Assembly (NCBI RefSeq): GCF_021462225.1
Contig: NC_061812.1
Coordinates: 47,907,363-47,971,362 of the forward strand
Length of the DNA: 64,000 nucleotides
Reading direction: 5' to 3'
Source of the DNA: Girardinichthys multiradiatus
Lineage: Eukaryota > Chordata > Actinopteri > Cyprinodontiformes > Goodeidae
The notes below the pieces were generated by a model that made no database searches, was not told the DNA's origin, and saw only the letters and a list, made by a program, of their open reading frames with translations. Both the position numbers and the translations under genes were made by a program. Shown here piece after piece: positions 1-11,339 of this stretch. Every line of letters begins with the position of its first letter. The stretch's first letter is position 1.

Positions 1-940
1 AGGTCAATAATTGTGCTTTAAATAATCTGGATTAAGAGGGGGGTAATCTAGTTAAGATCTCATAAGTGTAGAGGTTAAACATTTTTAAATAGATATCATT
101 TGTCTCCTGTTGCCAGAATCTGTGAAATAGCCTTTTAATACCATGGCAACTCAGAGGCCAACCTTACTGTTGGTGGGTTAATAATTTGTGGAACATGATG
201 TAAGTGTTTTGTACTCAAATGTCTAGAACGGTGTAAAGTTGCTGGTAAAAACAGCTTTACTTTTTATTTTTCTGTAATAAAAAAGAGTTTGAGTAGGTCC
301 ACTCCCCCCACTGCCTGCCCACATCCCACCACACTCAACAGCTATTTAAAGTGGCTGCGGCTGTTCCATTTTGCTCTCACTTTGCCAAACCAGAAGCTCA
401 GACCATGCTAACCAAGGCCTTCCTGCTGTGACCTGTAGCTGATTGTTTTCATACTTGCCGTCCCAGGATCAGTCCTCCTGCCTTGTGGTCTTACTGTTTT
501 TGCTTTCACCATGGATTGTATTTTTCCTTTAGCTGACCTTGGTTACATAAACTAACACTTGATCCCCCCTTCCATGATTCTTCACTGTGTTCTCTCCCTC
601 CCTGTATTTCCTAATCCTCCACTTTGCCAGCCTTCTATCCTTTCAGAGCTCCCACAAAGTGAAAAATTCTGATTATGTTGTTAAAGGGCAGTAAGGACAA
701 TTTATTCCCAGGCTGTTGGAACTCTGAGTAGTTTGTGTGAAGGATACATCAATGAAAGGAAAGCTAGCCCATTGCTGCTATTGGTAGGTTAAGTGTTTCT
801 GTTTTCTCATAATCTTTTTTGCAGGCTAGATAAAGGAAGATGTGCTTTATGTATTTGGTCTGCAAAGTCAGGAAGCTATTTTCTAGCTTCATGACAGAGG
901 TGCAACAAACAGCGTCCAAGGACATATGGAGGGTCAAAGG
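1..940. other. Non-coding flank, no gene recognised
   Basis: I see no coding exon or recognised repeat here. Around 340-430 a TATTTAAA-like box is followed by a C/T-rich stretch and short ATGs. This could belong to an upstream promoter or untranslated exon, but nothing in the sequence proves it. Confidence 0.3.
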
Positions 941-944
941 TACC

Positions 945-1260
945 ACAATGTAATAAAACGTAAATCATATTAAAATATTTCCTTTCTTTTATACCCAATA
1001 ATGACACCTGTTTCCAATTAAGCTGTCCACCTGTGGAATGTTCCAAACAGGTGTTTTTTGAGCATTCCTCAACTTTCCCAGTCTTTTGTTGCCCCTGTCG
1101 CAGCTTTTTTGGTTCATCAAATTTAAACATTAAATATATTCTCTTTGTGGTGTATTCAATTGCAAATAGGTGGAATGGGAGTTGCAAACCATTATATAAT
1201 GTTTTTATTAACTTTTTACACAACGTCACAAAGTTCATTGGAATCGGGGGTTCAAAAGAA
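945..1260. mobile_element. Terminal fragment of a teleost DNA transposon
   Basis: The stretch ends in CACAACGTCACAAAGTTCA followed by TTGGAATCGGGG, and holds a TTGTTGCCCCTGTCGCAGC-type block. Both resemble the repetitive ends of a common fish DNA transposon whose tip reads CCCCAATTCCAATGAAGTTG in the other orientation. Only one end is present, with no transposase. The family assignment rests on recalled similarity. Confidence 0.45.
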
Positions 1261-1494
1261 CTGCCTAAAAAATATTTTAAAAAGTCTTAAGGTTAGATTT
1301 AAAGATGCCTAGGCCAGTGATGGAGCGAAGGTCTAAAGAAACTTGGTTCCAAAGTCAGAATGCTGCCACGGAAAATGCTCAGTCACCCTAATACTTAAGC
1401 ATGCTCCTTGGAACATCTAATAAAAGTTGATTTGATTACCTTAGGAATATACCATGTACAGAAATATGTAAAAGACATGACCATTTGCATTATC

Positions 1495-1560
1495 TGTTTG
1501 CGGGTGTGTTTGTGTGTGTGACATTTTACATGTGTAAATATGTGTGTTTGTGTTGAGAGG
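1495..1560. repeat. GT-rich microsatellite
   Basis: Imperfect TG/TGTGTT runs such as GTGTTTGTGTGTGTGAC. A simple repeat with no coding signal. Confidence 0.7.
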
Positions 1561-1564
1561 GTGT

Positions 1565-2930
1565 ATGTGAATGCATGTTAGAGTGGCTAGAAGGCTTGCA
1601 ACACACCCAAGAGCAGCAAAGAACAAGCAGACTCGACCCTGGAAGGTTGCAGCAGCCCCAGCCAAATATACATAGGGCATTTCCTCAGTGCAGCCATATG
1701 CCCCACACAGAGGCAGGTTGTCAGTGACGCACAGGAGTGGCAGCCCCCAGACCAATGGACTCAAGGTGAGATGCGTGCCCCCATGACCCAGCTACAGCGC
1801 CATCAACCACCACCCATGCAAAGCCTGGGACCCAGTTCCCTGCTGGCAGAAGGACTGCCCAGCACCTAGCAGGCAGACCCCCTCAGATCCCCCAACACGC
1901 TGGGCAGGTGCCTGCCCGCTGCAGCAGCCAGCACTTAGAAAGACTAAGGTATGGCGGGAACATTACCATTACCACCTGGTGAGGTGGTCCCTGGGAGGTT
2001 AAGAGGGAGGGAAGCACAGAGCCCTGTGTAGCTCCCTAGGCCCACTCCCAGGCATCCCTGGGAGTCATAGACACCCGACAGGAGCGCACCACACTGGGAC
2101 GTGGCCCATGCACTCGCCAAACAGTACCCCACTGGTTTCCCTTTGGTGCTGTCAGAAACTCCCGCGCCAACCCCACAGCCCGAGTCCCAGCAGAACCAGG
2201 CAGCACAGATGCTGGGACGGGAAGAAAAGAGGACCACGTGTTCTCTAGATCTCCAAAAACAGAATGCAGCTCCCTCATACCTTCTCTTTACTTATCTATC
2301 AACATCCAGCAAATATTGCATCTGTAGAGTACCTCTTCTTGACATGAAACAATACTGCTTCTCACAGATGATCACTTCTAACCTCAATGTAGCTTCCACT
2401 ACTCTATCCCTTAGCTTCATTGTATGAGTCTTCTAAGTTTATTCCTCTCTAGCTACCACAAGTCTGCACATCTCCCTTGTTTTGAAAATTGGTACCAGCA
2501 CATTTCTCCTCCATTCTCATGCTCTAAGATCTCATTGAACAGCCTCACCAGCCAGGACCCTGGATACCACGCTGGCCATGGCAGGCACATCCAGACTCCA
2601 AACCCACATTGTCCATCTAGGCACAATCCAAATCTCTTAACCACTCTCCCGACTCCATGCCATCACAATCCCAGCCCACAAGCCTGTGGGTGGCCTCTGG
2701 CCCACCCACTGAGCCAGAGTCGCCGGGAAGCCACCCTTCGCCTTGCGCACCAGTAGCCAGAACATGGCTTAAAGCCACCCGGGAACCCAGCTTCGAATCT
2801 GCCCACCCCAGCCAGGAGTGGCAGCAGGGCAGACAACAGGGCACAGCTGTCCACCAACACCCCTATGTCAGACCCACCGCCACCCAAGGGCCTTAGGGTG
2901 AGGTGGGACAGCACTGCCCCAGTGTCACCC
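1565..2930. other. GC-rich unrecognised block, possible old repeat
   Basis: About 1.4 kb is clearly richer in G and C than its AT-rich surroundings, with many CCCA, CAGCC and GGGAGG words. Several short ORFs run on both strands, but none shows a domain or splice context I recognise. It may be part of a large repeat, a retroelement interior or a former CpG-rich segment. Confidence 0.35.
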
Positions 2931-2939
2931 TTAGGCCCC

Positions 2940-3900
2940 TGATGCAGGAAAGCCTATACCTCCTATGCCACTAAGTGATGTATTTTGTTATTGGGGACCA
3001 AACAAATTCAAATTGATTCAGTTGGTTTTTTATACAAGCAGACAATACCCCCTTTTCCGCTGAAAGCCCCAGGATTTGTTTCACCCGGTTGAAAGGAATC
3101 CCAAGGAATTCTGTTTCCAGTGCTCAGAAAGGCCACGGACCATTTATTTAAATCAGCCTAATGTATGGGGAAGTTCTGAAGAAAGCTGAACTACACCTTC
3201 AGTCCAGCAGATGGCAGTACTGCTTTACTCCGTTAGACTGTTAGCTAATAAATAAATAATAATACATTTTTTGTTAAAAATTATAAATAATAGGTGGTGA
3301 GCAACTTTACAGTTAATTATTTTCTTCCATAATTCCTTAAGTTGTACTAGATCCATAGGCAGGAAAAGTTAAAATCATTATTTTACATTAAATATTTTTG
3401 CCAATCTACATCTGGCCAGAGTTGTTGCTTCACAACTGCATGATTCAAAAACAACTAAACACTGATTAACACTTATTTTCTCATAAACATAAACTTATAA
3501 ACTCATATCAGATAACTACAGAAAAATGTTTTTAGTAAAAATGTTATTTCTGACTTAAAAACAGGTAATCAGTCCAGTACAGGGAATTGACACCTTGACT
3601 GTCTAGTCATAAGCAAATATTTTTATAAAATAGAAGATTCGTATACAGTGGTGTAGACGATGGCAGGACTGGAGGGTGAAGAGAATCACTGAGATTTTGG
3701 GACACTGCATCCAAACCTGGCACTGTGGTCCCTTCTGCCGAGTTGTGTGCATAAAACTATGAAAAATGAAAAATAAAAATACTAACTTAGTGGAGTTCAC
3801 ACTCCACTAATTGCACTAATCATCAGTACTGCATAAAAATATTTGTCTTGCACAACTGTTGCAAAACAGCTTTGTTGAATTCTGTATAACTTTTCAGCTT
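2940..3900. other. AT-rich non-coding stretch
   Basis: No ORF or repeat family recognised. A short AATAAATAAATAATAATA run occurs near 3248. Confidence 0.4.
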
Positions 3901-3904
3901 ACTC

Positions 3905-4590
3905 TGTTCTGGCCAGGAGGTTATGTGTGTTGCACTTCCACTCTTACTTTCCCTCTGCTAATGGTAGCTTATGGTCCCCTTATATTGAACAGGGGAAACC
4001 CATCCCGATGGGTCTATACACCCCAGATACTGTTCCCCCTGAATCAGACAGGGGGAACAGTATCTATGGGGTGTGTTCTGTACTCCTGGAACACACCCCA
4101 TAGGGCACCAGGTGGGACACGATCAAATGCCTTCTCCAGATCCATAAAGCACATGTGGACCAGTTGGGCAAATTCCCATGAACCCTCGAGCACCCTGCAA
4201 AAGATGTAGAGCTAGACCAGTGTTCTATGGCTGGGTCAAAAACCCCACTGCCCCTTCTGAAGCGGAGGTTTGACTATCAGCCAGACTCTCCTCTTCAACA
4301 ACACCCTGGCATAGGCCTTCCCGGGGAGGCTGAGGAGTGTGATCCATCCCCCAGGTCACATCCAGAGACCTGAGGTACTCAGGGCAGATCTCATCCACCC
4401 CAAAAGCCTTGCCACAATGGAGTTTTTTAACCATCCTGTTAACTTTGGCCAGGGTGATAAACGAACCTGACTGAGAGTCCCCAGTCTCTGCTTCCACCAG
4501 GCAAGGCATGACAGCAGGATTGAGGAGATTGTTGAAGTACTCCTTCCACCGCCCAACAATGTAGTCAATGAAAAATCTGCAGAATGTGCT
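3905..4590 (-). mobile_element. Decayed LINE reverse transcriptase fragment
   Basis: On the minus strand, 4085-4190 translates to a reverse-transcriptase motif A segment containing MCFMDLEKAFDRVP. The next stretch upstream in the element (4380-4590) carries KAFGVDEICPEYLRSLDV, the conserved linker before the RT domain. The same family occurs at 46485-47625, whose matching segment reads MCFVDLEKAFDCVP. The reading frame is broken and both ends are lost, so this is a dead non-LTR retrotransposon relic. Clade not settled from sequence alone. Confidence 0.8.
4018..4101. repeat. Compound hairpin inside the LINE relic
   Basis: Arm 4018-4041 (ends TACTGTTCCCCCTG) pairs with 4049-4074 (starts CAGGGGGAACAGTA) across a 7-base loop. 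The base of the second arm, 4066-4078 (ATGGGGTGTGTTC), is also a perfect inverted match to 4089-4101 (GAACACACCCCAT). Two mutually exclusive foldbacks therefore share one segment. Confidence 0.75.
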
Positions 4591-5195
4591 AATTTTTTTA
4601 TCTAACTTGTCATCAGAATAAGCGATACAATTCGTGATTGCTAAAATAATAGGTAGATGCATTTGGTGGCATATCACAGCCAAAAATCCGCAAGCAAAAA
4701 ACAGATCAGACCAAGCAGCATTTCGATCTGTGCGCGTGAGGAGAAAAATCTCGTTTGCTCGCACGTGAGCAGATGTTGCCTTTTGGCAGTGGGTGGGGAG
4801 ATCCAGTAACCATCATATCGCTACACATGATTGATAAAGTCTCTATCCTCCGTGATTGGCCATCAGAAGAGGAAGAACAATGGTGCGTTCCATTTGTACT
4901 TGGTAGTCGGAACTTTTTATACTGCTTTTCAGTGTTTATAAGATGAGATGTTGCAACGCTGTTTACATGTATGAAATACCGCGTAGAACAGTGTTATTGT
5001 TATTGTTGTAAGAGTACTGTTACAAACAAAAACAAGCAGGAAACTGGAATGCTATAACTGGGGCATGACGTACACTTTGACTTCCCAGTTCCAGGTTAAT
5101 GGAAGGCAGCACAAGCAGTAGTAGTAGGAAACCCAGGACAGCTTCATGGCAAACCATCAGGATGTGGGTGACCTATGTCTTACACTGAATAATTA

Positions 5196-6461
5196 TACAG
5201 GGGTTGGATAATGAAACTGAAACACCTGGTTTTAGACCACAATACTTTCTTAGTATGGTGTAGGGCCTCCTTTTGCGGCCAATACAGCATCAATTCGTCT
5301 TGGGAATGACATATACATGTCCTGCACAGTGGTCAGAGGGATTTTAAGCCATTCTTCTTGCAGGATAGTGGCCAGGTCACTACGTGATACTGGTGGAGGA
5401 AAACGTTTCCTGATTCGCTCTTTCAAAACACCCCAAACTGGCTCAATAATATTTAGATCTGGTGACTGTGCAGGCCATGGGAGATGTTCAACTTCACTTT
5501 CATGTTCATCAAACCAATCTTTCACCAGTCTTGCTGTGTGTATTGGTGCATTGTCATCCTGATACATGGCACCGCCCTCAGGATACAATTATGAACCATT
5601 AGATGCACATGGTCCTCAAGAATGGTTCGGTAGTCCTTGGCAGTGACGCGCCAATCTAGCACAAGTATTGGGCCAAGTGAATGCCATTATATGGCAGCCC
5701 AAACCATCACTGATCCACCCCCATGCTTCACTCTGAGCATGCAACAGTCTGGGTGGTATGCTTCTTTGGGGCTTCTCCACACCGTAACTCTCCCAGATGT
5801 GGGGAAAACAGTAAAGGTGGACTCATCAGAGAACAATACATGTTTCACATTGTCCACAGCCCAAGATGTGCGCTCCTTGCACCATTGAAACCGACATTTG
5901 GCAATGGCATGAGTGACCAAAGGTTTGGCTATAGCAGCCCAGCCGTGTATATTGACCCTGTGGAGCTCCCGACGGACAGTTCTGGTGGAAACAGGAGAGT
6001 TGAGGTGCACATTTAATTCTGACATGATTTGTGCAGCCGTGGTTTTATGTTTTTTGGATACAATCCGGGTTAGCACCCAAACATTCCTTTCAGACAGCCT
6101 CCTCTTGCGTCCACAGTTAATCCTGTTGGATGTGGTTCTTGGTGGTATGCTGACATTACCCTGGATACCGTGGCTCTTGATACATCACAAACACTTGCTG
6201 TCTTGGTCACAGATGCGCCAGCAAGACGTGCAACAACAATTTGTCCTCTTTTGAACTCTGGTATGTCACCCATAATGTTGTGTGCATTTCAATATTTTGA
6301 GCAAAACTGTGCTCTTACCCTGCTAATTGAACCTTCACACTCTGCTCTTACTGGTGCAATGTGCAATCAATGAAGACTGGCTACCAGGCTGGTCCAATTT
6401 AGCCATGAAACCTCCCACACTAAAATGACAGGTGTTTCAGTTTCATTGTCCAACCCCTGTA
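5196..6461 (-). mobile_element. Tc1/mariner element, DD36E family, copy 1
   Basis: The ends are inverted copies of CAGGGGTTGGAYAATGAAAC, flanked by TA on both sides as in the IS630-Tc1-mariner superfamily. Length is about 1.27 kb with a single transposase gene on the minus strand. Two further copies lie at 26334-27582 and 52445-53689. All three are full length but carry different mutations. Confidence 0.93.
5250..6273 (-). pseudogene. Broken Tc1-like transposase (DD36E copy 1)
   Basis: This was a cut-and-paste transposase. The N-terminal part (6070-6273) has an HTH beginning MGDIPEFKRGQIVVARLAG. The middle (5687-6076) has VLFSDESTFTVF with the first catalytic Asp, and RVKHGGGSVMVW. The C-terminal part (5250-5588) has YQDDNAPIHTA and SPDLNIIEPVW with the second Asp and the Glu. 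The reading frame is cut by a frame change near 6070, a TAA nonsense codon after MVWAAI (about 5690), and a one-base loss near 5590 relative to copy 2. It cannot make a full protein. Confidence 0.9.
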
Positions 6462-6689
6462 TGTGCATATTGGGTGTAACACAGCTTATCATTTCTCTAG
6501 CTCGACATTCAGTTAAAATATTCTGGTAACTTACCTTACATTACATAAACATGACGTAAGCTACGCTCACACGAGGACTGTCGCTTCATGCTCATCCAGG
6601 AGGAGTTACTGCTATAAGTCACTGACTGGATGCAATCTGCTGGGTTTCCTTAGAAGAAAAACTTTTTATCCAATTTCAAAAAATAACTG

Positions 6690-6816
6690 AATCTGACTGC
6701 ACTGTTCAATGGTTAGGATTAATTGGAATGTATGTACCTGACTTTGTGAAGTGCCTTGAGACGACGTGTTGTGAATTGGAGCTATATAAATAAACTGAAT
6801 TGAATTGAATTGAGGA
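6690..6816 (+). mobile_element. 3' tail of a fish SINE/LINE with GAATT repeats
   Basis: GTGAAGTGCCTTGAGACGAC, then GAATTGGAGCTATATAAATA and a (TGAAT)n tail. This is the usual 3' end of a widespread teleost retroposon. Only about 120 bp can be recognised. Confidence 0.65.
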
Positions 6817-6819
6817 AAA

Positions 6820-9350
6820 TCCTGCTCACTTGCGTGCGTGGATTGAAGTCCTGCTCACGTGGATCTCTTTTTCGCTCACTGATTTGTTGGCAGTGATATG
6901 CCACCATAGGTGCAGCACTAGCTTGAACCATAGACAGGCAATGTCCGGAAATGAGATGAGTGTGAGAAAGCTGTTGTCTGCTCTGTGAGGTGTCCACGCT
7001 CCAACTAACACAAAAACAACAAACAACATAGATATGTCTCCTGCAGCAAAGGTTTTGAAGATTTATCTGGAGATCAGTGCTGAATCTATATTGGAGACGT
7101 TCTTTTTTTTTTTTAGAAACACTGAGGCAGATTTTCTGCAACAGTATGCATTTTTAACAGTATAATTCAAAGTACCTTATTGTTTTGATTCATAGGGCTA
7201 TACATTACCTATTAAAGTAACCAACACAGGTATAGAAGCCCCCCTTCTGCATCTAATGGCACTGTAACACCATTAACATTCTCCCTATGAGTTGTTTAAG
7301 TATTATTCTCTTAGCAGATAGACTCAGAAGAGAGAATAAGAAAATTAAAATATGATGTTTCATGGCTAAACTACAACACAAAGAATAAATAACAGAAATA
7401 GAAACACAAAGTTGTTGAGTGACTCTGTGTGGGAATTGACTGGCTGTAGCCCAGCAGAAGGACAGTAAAACGCTGCTTCATGTCTCAGTTTCAGGCTGAG
7501 TCATTGCCTGAAACAGTTTCAAATCTTTTATAGTTTTAGAGGTAATCCTTGACATTCAGGACACTTTCAGTCATGTTCTTTATTTTCTCCCTTCTATGTC
7601 TAACATTGCATCATAACATTAACCTAATGAGATACGTGAAAAGCCAGAAGCAGTCGCTCTTGCTCATCTCTGAATGGATATTAAGACAAGGTGACTTTTC
7701 ACAGAGCTAGACAATGGCTACGCTTGCTGCAAGCAGAACAATGTAAACAAGTCATATCATTTAGCCCTCTGTTCTTTCTTTCCTTTTGGAAATACATTTC
7801 TGCATCCTAAATGCATGAGCAATGCCTGGACTTCACATGACTTCCACAAAAACAATTAGAGAAAGTGATGGTCTATGTCCTCGTTTACATGCTGTTTAGC
7901 TAATTAATTATTTGACTCTGGGAGGGCACTCTCACTGTGTATAGAGCACTGATGCAGTTGCATATTGGAAATTCTTCACCATTTTTCCCAATAACACACT
8001 GTTGCAGAAGTTGGGTACAATAAACAGTTTGATGTGTTAACATGCAAATGACAGAGTTTAAACCAATGAGCTATGCTTAGACACAGCCAATCTTCATTTC
8101 CGTTACAGGATCTTTTTCTGTGCTAACAAGCTCCTCCTAACATCTTTGGTAACTACCACAGCTTTAATGTTTTTCAACTCACAGTGATTATACTTCTAAC
8201 ATTTCCGTTAACAATGCAGTGACATTCATGCTACTTTATTCATTTCATCACCTGTCTGGTCCCTAGTGTTCATTAAATAATGTCCTGAAGCATTGTGCAG
8301 CCTTGTCATTTTGTGGTTATATCTCAAGGAGAGTATATTGGTTGGCCAATTGGAGAACTCCTATTTGTTTATTTTATTGGTTCCAGCTGCTTCCTATACA
8401 TATTTTTAATGTTGATTTCTCAATATACATAAGATAAAAAAATATTAAAGGAAATAGAAGGTTGTTATCTTGGGATGACTGGGTATTTATTTTAGGAAGA
8501 CCATAACCACAGGGTTTTGCCCATTGTTCATCTTATGAGATTGAAAAGGTGTCACTCTTGGCAAAATAAAATGTGTTTTTCTGTTATGATGAGATAATTT
8601 TCCTGTTGTCTCAAGAAAACCACATTAAAAATGATATACCTCACACAACCATTTGAGAAAGTAAAGTTCTGAGTAGTTTTATAAGGTAATACACCAAAAG
8701 GATTCGTTCATGTCAAATCCCTGTTCATTTTTGCCATCCCAGTATAAAACAGTAGGACACAATGTTTTGAAGCCTTTCAGTGGGAACTGCTGTGGATTTT
8801 AGCTGCCTCTCTGCTGGAGGTTTCCGGTTGACTTGATGGTTTTCTTACAGGTTTTTGAACTCATGAAGTATGTTGGTATGAATAAAAAAACTACGCTTTT
8901 GCTTGTCAATGAAATAGTAAAATCTACTTTCTTGAAATTGTACATCTTGGATAGGTACTTCTAAAAGAACTGAAGGAGCTTTGTTGTCAGTTGAACCAGC
9001 TTATCTCTTATGTACTGTACTTATGAGAAGAAAAGAATCAAAGAATAAATGGATTCTAGTGAATAAACAGTGAATTGTGATCAATGTTTTGTGGCCCTAT
9101 TTTTCCTGAGGGATATAATCTGTTGCACAGTAGAAGGAGCAGATGTTTTGCATTGGAAGGTTGTAAAAACCTACATTGTTGACATATTAGACATTGAATC
9201 CTTTCACAGTAAAACACAAAGATCAGAATCAACTTTATTTGCTAAGTTTGTTCACACAAAGAATTTTACTTCAGTTTCACTTTGCTCTCCTTGAAAACAT
9301 TTAAATATAAATATGTAAGAAGGGAAATAAATTAAAAGTTCTTTGTAAAT
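6820..9350. other. AT-rich non-coding DNA
   Basis: No exon or repeat recognised in about 2.5 kb. The scattered short ORFs have no domain, splice context or codon pattern to support them. Confidence 0.45.
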
Positions 9351-9353
9351 ATT

Positions 9354-10050
9354 TACACTCACCGGCCACTTTATAAGGTACACTTTGCTAGTACTGGGTT
9401 GGACCTCCTTTTGCCTTCAGAACTGCCTTAATCCTTGGTGGCATAGATTCAACAAGTTACTGGAAACATTCCTCAGAGAGTTTGGTCCATATTGACATGA
9501 TGGCATCACACAGATGCTGCAGATTTGTCAGCTGCACATCCATGATGCGAATCTCCCATTCCACCACATCCCAAAGGTGGTAGTGTAAAGCGCTTTGAGC
9601 GGTCTGTATGACTGGAAAAGCGCTATATAAGTTCAGTCCATTTACCATTTACATTTACCATTTAGAGATGCTCTTCTGCATGCCTTGGTATAACGAGTTG
9701 TTATTTGAGTTACTGTTGCCTTTCTATCAGCTCGAACCAGTCTGGCCATTCTCCTCTGACCTCTGGGATCAACAAGGCACTTGCGCCCACAGAACTGCCG
9801 CTCACTGGATATTTTCTCTTTCAGACCATTCTCTGTAAACCCTAGAGATGGTAGTACGTGAAAATCCCAGTAGATTAGCAGTTTCTGAAATACTCAGACC
9901 ACCCCGTCTGGCACCAACAACCATGCCACATTTAAAGTAACTTAAATCACCTTTCTTCCCCATTCTGATGCTCGGTTTGAACTGCAGCAGATTGTCTTGA
10001 CCATGTCTACATGCCTAAATGCATTGAGTTGCTGCCATGTGATTGGATGA
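9354..10050 (-). mobile_element. Truncated Tc1-like element (CACTCACCGGCCACTTTAT family)
   Basis: The left terminal repeat is present after TA, followed by the antisense C-terminal transposase code. A SINE/LINE tail (about 9580-9664) sits where the central transposase should be. The sequence then resumes in the N-terminal part and stops abruptly at 10050 before the right terminal repeat. A fuller relative is at 47693-49407. The element is dead. Confidence 0.85.
9580..9664 (+). mobile_element. SINE/LINE tail inserted in the Tc1 relic
   Basis: GTAAAGCGCTTTGAGCGGTC, then AAAAGCGCTATATAAGTTC and a (CATTTAC)n tail, a common teleost retroposon 3' end. It replaces internal transposon sequence, so insertion came with a deletion of flanking DNA. 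Confidence 0.7.
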
Positions 10051-11314
10051 ACTGAAGGCATCAAAACTATGAATTAACACATGTGGAATCATATACTGAA
10101 CAAAAACGTGTGAAATAACTGAAAATATGTCTTATATTCTAGGTTCTTCAAAGTAGCCACCTTTTGCTTTGATTACTGCTACGCACACTCTTGGCATTCT
10201 GTTGATGAGCTTCAAGAGGTAGTCACCTGAAATGGTTTTCCAACAGTCTTGAAGGAGTTTCCAGAGATGCTTAGCACTTGTTGGCCCGTTTGCCTTCACT
10301 CTGCGGTCCAGCTCACCCCAAACCATCTCGATTGGGTTCAGGTCTGGTGACTGTGGAGGCCAGGTCATCTGGCGCAGCACCCCATCACTCTCCTTCTTGG
10401 TCAAATAGCCCTTACACAGCCTGGAGGTGTGTTTGGGGTCATTGTCCTGTTGAAAAATAAATTATGGTCCAACTAAACGCAAACCGGATGGAATAGCATG
10501 CCGCTGCAAGATGCTGTGGTAGCCATGCTGGTTCAGTATGCCTTCAATTTTGAATAAATCCCCAACAGTGTCACCAGGAAAGCACCCCCACACCATCACA
10601 CCTCCTCCTCCATGCTTTACGGTGGGAACCAGGCATGTAGAGTCCATCCGTTCACCTCTTCTGCGCTGCACAAGGACACGGTGGTTGAAACCAAAGATCT
10701 CAAACTTGGACTCATCAGACCAAAGCACAGATTTCCACTGGTCTAATGTCCATTCCTTGTGTTCTTTAGCCCAAACAAGTCTCTTCTGCTTGTTGCCTGT
10801 CCTCAGCAGTGGTTTCCTAGCAGCTATTTTACCATGAAGGCCTGATTCACACAGTCTCCTCTTAACAGTTGTTCTAGAGATGTGTCTGCTGCTACAACTC
10901 TGTGTGGCATTGACCCGTTCTCTAATCTGATCTGCTGTTAACCTGCGATTTCTGAGGCTGGTGACTCGGATGAACTTATCGTCCGCAGCAGAGGTGACTC
11001 CTGGTCTTCGATTTCGTGGGGCGGTCCTCATGTGAGCCAGTTTTGTAGCGCTTGATGGTTTTTGCGACTGCACTTGGGGACACTTTCAAAGTTTTCCCAA
11101 TTGTTCGGACTGACTGACCTTCATTTCTTAAAGTAATGATGGCCACTAGTTTTTCTTTACTTAGCTGCTTTTTTCTTGCCATAATACAAATTCTACCATT
11201 CTATTCAGTAGGACTATCCCACTTATTAAACCTGACAGGGCACACCTGTGAAGTGAAAACCATTTCAGGTGACTACCTCTTGAAGCTCATCAACAGAATG
11301 CCAAGAGTGTGCAG
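10051..11314 (-). mobile_element. Tc1/mariner element, DD38E family, truncated copy
   Basis: It matches the full-length copy at 31925-33528 from just inside the left terminal repeat (ACTGAAGGCATCAAAAC) to within the right arm, where it ends at about 11314. Both outermost TIR segments are missing. The left break abuts the broken end of the neighbouring element at 10050/10051. Confidence 0.9.
10132..11182 (-). pseudogene. Broken transposase of the DD38E copy
   Basis: The N-terminal HTH starts MARKKQLSKEKLVAIITLRN at 11182. A frame change follows GSHEDRP (about 11050). The middle continues with LWSDESKFEIFG (first Asp) and VKHGGGGVMVWGC. An in-frame TAA after GLRLVGP (about 10461) precedes QQDNDPKHTSRLCKGYL and SPDLNPIEMVW. 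The same TAA occurs in the second copy at 32414. Family signature is clear; function is lost. Confidence 0.9.
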
Positions 11315-11339
11315 GATGAAGTGTAGTTCCAGATTGACT

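Noticed and set aside
340..430. Promoter and first exon of a gene
   Set aside because: A TATTTAAA box and short ATGs are present, but there is no convincing donor site or long frame. Kept only as a note in the flank entry.
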